A DNA stretch of 58,531 nucleotides from a bacterium (GTDB lineage: Bacteria > Zhuqueibacterota > QNDG01 > JAFGCO01). The DNA lies in the NCBI GenBank assembly GCA_016932575.1, contig JAFGCO010000033.1, positions 1 to 58,531 of the forward strand, written 5' to 3'. A model generated the notes under the pieces. That model ran no database searches. It was not told the DNA's origin and saw only the letters and a program-made list of their open reading frames with translations. Shown here piece by piece: positions 54,020-58,531 of the stretch. The position numbers were made by a program, and so were the translations under genes. Positions within the stretch are counted from its first letter, which is position 1, and each line of letters opens with the position of its first letter.

Positions 54020-54502
54020 CTATTCATGCGAGTGCCCGTGTTCTCCGAAATAGGATTCCCTGAATGCTTTCAGTGTTTCACGGAGTTTCTCTACAGTTTT
54101 CAGATCCGTGGTCTGCTTGGCTTTCATCGACCAAACAAGCAATTCGTGAAGCAGGGACAGTTCCAGGTCATACTTTGCTTTTTTGGCCGGATCCTCCTCC
54201 GTTACCGGTTTGATCCGCTGGGTCATGAAATACTGGGTCACAATGTGTTGCAGCTCATTTGCATGCTGTTCCTTGTTGTTAACCCAGCGAATAAGTTGAT
54301 TGTAATTTTTGTCTTCGGCCTGTCTGAGCGCATTAATCTGGTTGATTGATTTTTCAATGGTCATAATGTGTTCCGCAATCAAATCAGCGCGAAGCGTGTC
54401 ATTGTAAATCCCGCATGGAATCTCGCAGTGTGCAAATACGGATTGCGCACCCAATCCGGAGATCAGGATTAAAATCAGAGAAAAAGTTTTCAGATTTTTC
54501 AT
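54020..54502 (-). CDS. sodN: Nickel superoxide dismutase with Sec signal peptide
   Basis: A 160-residue protein on the minus strand. The nickel hook HCEIPCGIY is complete (H25, C26, P29, C30, G31, Y33), followed by the four-helix-bundle sequence NDTLRADLIAEHIMTIEKS ... LLHELLVWSMKAKQT. The enzyme turns superoxide into oxygen and peroxide and needs a free N-terminal His1. Residues 1-24 (FSLILILISGLGAQSVFA) form a Sec signal whose predicted cut after VFA would expose exactly His1-Cys2. Classical Ni-SODs use a short propeptide removed by SodX; no sodX is visible here. The mature length is about 136 residues, slightly longer than the usual ~117, with a His-rich tail (GEHGHSHE). The ribosome site GGGAGGTGACC is strong. 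It is the only confident minus-strand gene of the window. Confidence 0.93.
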   Translation of the reverse strand: MKNLKTFSLILILISGLGAQSVFAHCEIPCGIYNDTLRADLIAEHIMTIEKSINQINALRQAEDKNYNQLIRWVNNKEQHANELQHIVTQYFMTQRIKPVTEEDPAKKAKYDLELSLLHELLVWSMKAKQTTDLKTVEKLRETLKAFRESYFGEHGHSHE

Positions 54503-55121
54503 AGGTCACCTCCCGGGTTTATGATTGACTCAATGTAAAACGGATGAAAAAGAATAATGTTCCCCTTTCAGGTTATATCGGATTCATACAGTCTCAGTGG
54601 GAACCATATATTTGGCGCTCCTCATCAGTATTGTACATTGACAATTAATTTAATAATAGAGGCTAATCATTTTTGTCTTTCATGTTTAAAAGTGATTATA
54701 TTCAATCGATCAGCTCCATACTACCTGTTTATTCCGATATTTATTTTTCATGTTTTTTATTGATTTTCTCTGTTATTATTTTTAAACTTCACAAATTATT
54801 ATTCTGATCATCCCGGGTATCTTACCCGGGATGCAGCCTCGGTGGATTTCCTAACCCGCGCCATAAAAGACTGGGGCAGAAGCCCCATATAATTTCGATC
54901 CGATCTGGTTTCGACAGAAAAGATACTTTAAATTTAAAGAATATTGCTTGTAAAAAATTTTGTTTTTTAATGCAACGCAGTAGGTCTTGGGAATCAGGGA
55001 ACTGGTTGAGCAGATGACTCATTTTTAGGGGTTATGCTGAAAAAAATGAAAAAGCAAAAAATCGGATGACATTTATCGTAAAATTATCGATATTGAGGTG
55101 CAAAAACGAGGTTCTTTTTTT
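54503..55121. other. Gene-free interval upstream of the Ni-SOD gene and NTase module
   Basis: The left part must contain the minus-strand promoter of the Ni-SOD gene, but no exact motif is clear. 54587-54622 is a family D repeat. 54748-54790 has the recurring TTTTTTATTGATTTTCT motif with TATTATTTTTAAAC. A family B repeat follows at 54805. From 54900 to 55121 no gene is seen; AGGGGTTATGCTG at 55027 recurs from 44694. Confidence 0.5.
54805..54900 (+). repeat. Family B intergenic repeat
   Basis: TGATCATCCCGGGTATCTTA opens the unit; here CCCGGGTA-TCT-TACCCGGG is a perfect 8-bp hairpin. It continues GGTGGATTTCCTAACC and ends in GGGGCAGAAGCCCCATATAA. This copy keeps the outer hairpins best, while the middle differs from the copies at 52971 and 53838. 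Confidence 0.7.
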
Positions 55122-55385
55122 ATGACTACACAATCTTCCGATACAAATAATAAATCAGAGAAGATGCTTATCTCGCTGCTTAGAGAAAAGAGCGCGGCCA
55201 AAAAGTTTGCGTTGATTCGATCCTTATCGCAATCAACCATTCAACTTTCAAAACGAGCTATAGCTCGCGCGAATGAGGGCATTAACGATGATCAACTAAA
55301 TATACTATTTATCGACCTACATTATGGAAAAGAGTTGGCGAATCAATTTAAAAGACGCCTAGACGAAAAACATGAAAACGCCTGA
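55122..55385 (+). CDS. Small partner protein of the nucleotidyltransferase module
   Basis: An 87-residue helical protein starting at ATG 55122 (alternatively GTG 55098, giving 95 residues). It is charged, with EKMLISLLREKSAAKKFALI, the helix LSQSTIQLSKRAIARANEG and LFIDLHYGKELANQFKRRL. I recognise the same pair order, a small helical protein of this kind before an AbiEii-like nucleotidyltransferase, from many bacterial genomes. Its stop overlaps the start of the next gene by 14 bases, so the two are co-translated. It may act as an antitoxin-like partner; this is inference. Confidence 0.7.
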   Translation: MTTQSSDTNNKSEKMLISLLREKSAAKKFALIRSLSQSTIQLSKRAIARANEGINDDQLNILFIDLHYGKELANQFKRRLDEKHENA

Positions 55386-55965
55386 TATTTTATCTGCTCT
55401 TACACCGGTTATCGAGGTGTTTGAGCAACTTTCAATTCCTCACTATATTGGCGGTTCGGTCGCGAGTTCAATTTACGGAATGGCGCGAGCAACAATAGAT
55501 GTCGATATTGTTGCCGATATAAAAAAGCATCATGTCTCGAAACTAAAGGAAAAACTGGACGAAAAGTATTACATAGACGAAGACATGATATTGGGGGCTA
55601 TTAATAATTTTTCCTCCTTTAACCTCATACATTTTGAGACCGCAATTAAAATAGATGTTTTCATTTATAAAGATGAACCACATCAGAGAAAAGCTATCGA
55701 ACGAAAAGTTAAAGACAAATTTGACGAAGAACTTGATTTTGAATATTATTTTTCATCGCCGGAAGATATAATAATTGCAAAGCTTCGATGGTTTGAGCAA
55801 GGCAATCGAGTGTCCGAGCGCCAGTGGTTAGATATACTTGGCGTAATCAAGGTTCAAGGTGAAAATCTCGATATTCAATATTTAAGAGTGTGGTCCCAAA
55901 AACTTGGACTTTTAAATTTATTAGAAAAAGCGTTCAATGAAGGAGGCATTCAATTTAAAGACTAA
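55372..55965 (+). CDS. Nucleotidyltransferase-fold protein (AbiEii-like module)
   Basis: A 197-residue protein with the minimal nucleotidyltransferase signature: HYIGGSVASSIYGMARATID (G27, G28, S29), then D43 and D45 in IDVDIVAD, and a third acidic D95 in KIDVFIYK. The three carboxylates would bind two metals to transfer NMP onto a target. A helical C-terminal part includes SPEDIIIAKLRWFEQGNRVS and ERQWLDILGVIKVQG, conserved in this family. It overlaps the preceding small gene. Such pairs are suspected toxin-antitoxin or defence units; no experimental activity is known to me. Confidence 0.82.
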   Translation: MKTPDILSALTPVIEVFEQLSIPHYIGGSVASSIYGMARATIDVDIVADIKKHHVSKLKEKLDEKYYIDEDMILGAINNFSSFNLIHFETAIKIDVFIYKDEPHQRKAIERKVKDKFDEELDFEYYFSSPEDIIIAKLRWFEQGNRVSERQWLDILGVIKVQGENLDIQYLRVWSQKLGLLNLLEKAFNEGGIQFKD

Positions 55966-56139
55966 AATGCTTTATTGCAATAATAGGTGCATTTTAAAAT
56001 ATGTGCGTCATTCCGCGGCTAACGATTTGCACGCAGATCGAACCACGTGCCATATTTACTGTTCTTGAAGGTTAGTGGAATCACTTGTTTTCTTTGAAAT
56101 AATGGTTGGTGGTTCGACCGGTGAAAATTTGATCATGCC
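55966..56139. other. Spacer before the group II intron remnant
   Basis: No gene is seen. The last 30 bases should include the region just upstream of the retained intron-encoded protein segment, but that frame is closed by TGA near 56130, so the intron sequence is broken here. Confidence 0.4.
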
Positions 56140-56380
56140 TTTTATCGCCAGACGCTCCGCATGGTTTACAAATGGCTGAATCGTCGGAGTCAGAGAAAGA
56201 GCTGCAACTGGAGAGGATTTGACGAGATGCTGAAGTACTACAGCATCCCGCGCCCGAGAATCATCGGATACTGGGAATAATCAATGCTTTTGTACGAAGC
56301 GAGCTGTACTGAAGAGCCTTGTGCGGGAAAACCGCACGCAGGGATCTGTGAGGGGGCTTCCGGGTAACCGGCCGGTCTAT
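56140..56380 (+). mobile_element. 3' remnant of a group II intron (maturase end plus domains V and VI)
   Basis: 56140-56280 encodes the last 46 residues of an intron-encoded reverse transcriptase/maturase: FYRQTLRMVYKWLNRRSQRK, then NWRGFDEMLKYYSIPRPRI and IGYWE before TAA. This is the usual C-terminal maturase end. It is followed by intron RNA: GAGCCTTGTGCGG-GAAAA-CCGCACG at 56314 begins a 34-base domain V-like hairpin, and CCGGGTAACCGG near 56360 fits domain VI, ending around TCTAT at 56380. One mismatch is present in the lower domain V stem. The reverse-transcriptase body, the 5' intron half and any target site are missing, so it cannot move. It lies between the nucleotidyltransferase module and the SBBP protein gene. 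Confidence 0.85.
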
Positions 56381-56472
56381 CTTGATTGCCAACCTAATTG
56401 AAATAAAACAATAAATGGGAGAATATCATAAATTTAAATTAAATTATTATCACAAAACCAAAGGAGTATGAA

Positions 56473-58449
56473 ATGAAAAAGACAGAAATGTTAAATTGCA
56501 AAATTTTTCTATTTACTATGATTTTATTTTTTTCAAATAATTATGCACAAGTGATACAATATCCAACTATTTCATACAGCACATATATAGGCGGTACAAG
56601 ACCTGACTATTTTTATGATAGTTGTTATGATGAAAATGGAAATCTTTTCTTAGTTGGAAAAGCTGATACAAATGAGGTTATTAAAATGAATGTAGCACTT
56701 GATTCAATTTTAGCAGGTGTGAATATCAAGTCTTCACGTACAACTACACCAAGAAAGGTAGCTTATGACAAGCATGGTAATGTATATGTAGTTGGAACCA
56801 CAAACACATGGGATCTGATTACAACAGATAACGCATGGGATGACACATATGCGAATAATCCTGATCAGGGCTCAGATGTTTTTATCTATAAATACGACTC
56901 TAATCTTCAAGAATTACTTTATGGAACATATTTCGGAGGTTTTAATGATGATTATATAGGTGATATATATGTAGATGACAATGAAAATATATATGTGCTA
57001 GGGTCCACATTTTCCGGTATGTTTTACGATAATATATTGTACACAAGCGATTATCCAAGAGTATATCTAGCAAAAATAAATACGGTAACTGGTTTATTGG
57101 AGTATATCACATTCATGAAAGGAGATGGTCAAGATAGAGGATATGCAATGTCAGTTGTTAATAATAAATATATTTATATTGCTGGATCTACAGGTTCAAA
57201 AAATTTTCCTACTACACCAGGAGCCGTATTTACTAATGCATTAGGACCTCATTTTGCTTATGGTAGTTGGGATGCTGATGCATTTATCGCAAAATTGGAT
57301 ATTGATGGTGGAATATTAAAATCAACCTATTTAGGAGGAACATCTGGCAAAGAAAGATGTAATGATATTATTGTTTATGGTAATAAATTAATTGCAGTTG
57401 GTTTTACTGAATCAAATGATTTCCCTATTTCTAATTCAGTGCTAAATGAATCATATCATGGCAATGAGGATATTTTTATATGCGTGCTTGATACTGACTT
57501 ATCTCAAATTACTAGATCTGTTCTTTTAGGAGGAGAGGATGATGACAACATTAATTCTATAATAATGGATTTTCACGGTAATTATTGTATTACAGGTTAT
57601 ACTGAATCAACATCTTATCCGATAACGGACAATGCAATAAGTAGCACGATTCAGGGAATGAAGGATTTATTTATTACAAAGATAAATGAAGAATTTAGTA
57701 GTATAATATTTTCATCTTTTTATGGAGGGACTAATAACGATGAAGCCAAAGTGATAACAATAACACATGATTATAATTTATTATTAGTTGGCGATACTTA
57801 TTCTGATGATTTTCCTGTCACTAATAATGCCATTAATAATGAATTTTCAGGTATAGATGATGGATTTATACTATTACTTAATGATCTAATCGATCCTCCT
57901 ACAGTACCTGTATGTAATTTTAGCGCTGATATTATATTTGGTGATATTCCTTTAAATGTGCAGTTTAGCGATTCTTCATCTGGAATAATTAATGAGTGGC
58001 TATGGGATTTTGGTGATGGGGATTCAAGTAATGAACAAAATCCAGTCCATACCTATCAAACTGCAGACACATTCACGGTTTCATTAACAATAGAAGGACT
58101 AGGTGGTTCAGATACTCACATAAAAGAAAAATTTATTATAGCAACTGAACCAACAAACGTAAATGATGAAATCATTCATAATGCAAAGCATTTTATGCTT
58201 CATCAGAACTATCCAAATCCATTCAATCCCTCAACGAAAATTGAATATAACGTAAAGAAAGCATGCAAAGTAAATCTGGTTGTGTATAATTTGAATGGTC
58301 AGGTAGTTAAAGAACTTGTCAACTCATATCAACAGGCAGGCAGGTATTTTATCAATCTAAACATACAAGATATACCATCAGGAATATATTTTTATAAAAT
58401 TAAAATGGGTGATTTTCAGGCTGTCAGGAGAATGGTGAAAATTGAATAA
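56473..58449 (+). CDS. SBBP-repeat and PKD-domain secreted protein with T9SS sorting domain
   Basis: A 658-residue exported protein behind AAAGGAG. The signal peptide ends FSNNYAQ. SBBP-type propeller repeats follow (STYIGGTRPDYFYDSCYDEN, GTYFGGFNDDYIGDIYVDD, LYLGG-type STYLGGTSGKERCNDI, SSFYGGTNNDEAKVI), each with VGxTxSxDFP turns. A PKD domain covers about 477-560 (FSADIIFGDIPLNVQF, WDFGDGDSSNEQNPVHTY). The sorting domain starts at NYPNPFNPSTKIEYNV near 578 and ends VRRMVKIE. SBBP/PKD proteins are surface structural or adhesion proteins. The AT-rich composition differs from GC-rich T9SS genes earlier in the window. Confidence 0.9.
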   Translation: MKKTEMLNCKIFLFTMILFFSNNYAQVIQYPTISYSTYIGGTRPDYFYDSCYDENGNLFLVGKADTNEVIKMNVALDSILAGVNIKSSRTTTPRKVAYDKHGNVYVVGTTNTWDLITTDNAWDDTYANNPDQGSDVFIYKYDSNLQELLYGTYFGGFNDDYIGDIYVDDNENIYVLGSTFSGMFYDNILYTSDYPRVYLAKINTVTGLLEYITFMKGDGQDRGYAMSVVNNKYIYIAGSTGSKNFPTTPGAVFTNALGPHFAYGSWDADAFIAKLDIDGGILKSTYLGGTSGKERCNDIIVYGNKLIAVGFTESNDFPISNSVLNESYHGNEDIFICVLDTDLSQITRSVLLGGEDDDNINSIIMDFHGNYCITGYTESTSYPITDNAISSTIQGMKDLFITKINEEFSSIIFSSFYGGTNNDEAKVITITHDYNLLLVGDTYSDDFPVTNNAINNEFSGIDDGFILLLNDLIDPPTVPVCNFSADIIFGDIPLNVQFSDSSSGIINEWLWDFGDGDSSNEQNPVHTYQTADTFTVSLTIEGLGGSDTHIKEKFIIATEPTNVNDEIIHNAKHFMLHQNYPNPFNPSTKIEYNVKKACKVNLVVYNLNGQVVKELVNSYQQAGRYFINLNIQDIPSGIYFYKIKMGDFQAVRRMVKIE

Positions 58450-58531
58450 GTGTTTGGTATAACCCATATTTGTCCTAAAAAGTCAAGGGAATAAATTATC
58501 CCTGTGCGAAAAAAGGGAACTTAATTTTTCA

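Noticed and set aside
50146..55121. Integron cassette array
   Set aside because: The gene-repeat-gene pattern is suggestive, but no GTTRRRY core sites or integrase were found, one gene is inverted and repeats vary in completeness.
1..58531. CRISPR array or tRNA/rRNA genes
   Set aside because: No regularly spaced identical repeats with unique spacers and no cloverleaf or rRNA signatures were found; the repeats present are dispersed.

Overview
The window looks like an accessory, export-rich stretch of a Gram-negative bacterium of the FCB superphylum, most like Calditrichota, KSB1 or Ignavibacteria relatives. The main evidence is seven C-terminal Por/T9SS-type sorting domains with the NYPNPFNP-type motif and an SGxYfYrL...KMxLLK-type ending. 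There are also many Sec signal peptides and lipoprotein signals and several small outer-membrane beta-barrels. Base composition is patchy: GC-richer genes such as 5917-8469 and 27134-30070 alternate with AT-rich blocks at 3811-5637, 9518-12626, 43985-45592 and 53128-58449, which suggests mosaic acquisition. No rRNA, tRNA, CRISPR array, integrase or intact transposase was seen. Almost every gene is on the + strand; the one confident exception is a nickel superoxide dismutase at 54020-54502.

Layout. 1-93 is the tail of a T9SS-sorted protein. 108-3644 is a tight four-gene locus with two radical SAM/SPASM proteins, a PqqD-like protein and a U32-like Fe-S protein; it is a candidate peptide- or protein-modification system with no visible precursor peptide. 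3811-5637 encodes a secreted caspase-FGE fusion and 5917-8469 a large arylsulfotransferase-like T9SS protein. 9518-12626 is an AT-rich envelope operon (LpoB-like lipoprotein, TPR protein, outer-membrane protein). 13181-30070 holds secreted proteins: an M1-like metallopeptidase, a Kelch protein, a WD40/TolB-like propeller, a CBS-pair protein, a clan GH-A glycosidase, lipoproteins and a pectate-lyase-like protein. Two ~348-bp copies of a highly palindromic repeat lie in this region. 30313-42268 carries lipoproteins, beta-barrels, an eight-repeat propeller, an esterase, a methyltransferase and two damaged genes: an N-truncated S41 protease and a propeller lipoprotein with an in-frame TGA.

42536-49351 holds a Kef-type antiporter, a truncated VapC, small hypothetical genes, an FGE-like lipoprotein, a beta-barrel and a Tat-exported Cys-type sulfatase. 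49352-55121 has short genes separated by a family of multi-hairpin intergenic repeats (RraA-like aldolase, membrane protein, two lipoproteins, Ni-SOD). 55122-58449 contains a two-gene nucleotidyltransferase module, the 3' remnant of a group II intron and an SBBP/PKD T9SS protein.

Taken together, the genes suggest an anaerobic or microaerobic heterotroph that exports polysaccharide- and sulfate-ester-active proteins (pectate-lyase-like, GH-A, esterase, sulfatase, ASST-like). The region has been reshaped by repeats, truncations and a retroelement. All product names rest on motif recognition by eye; no database search was run.
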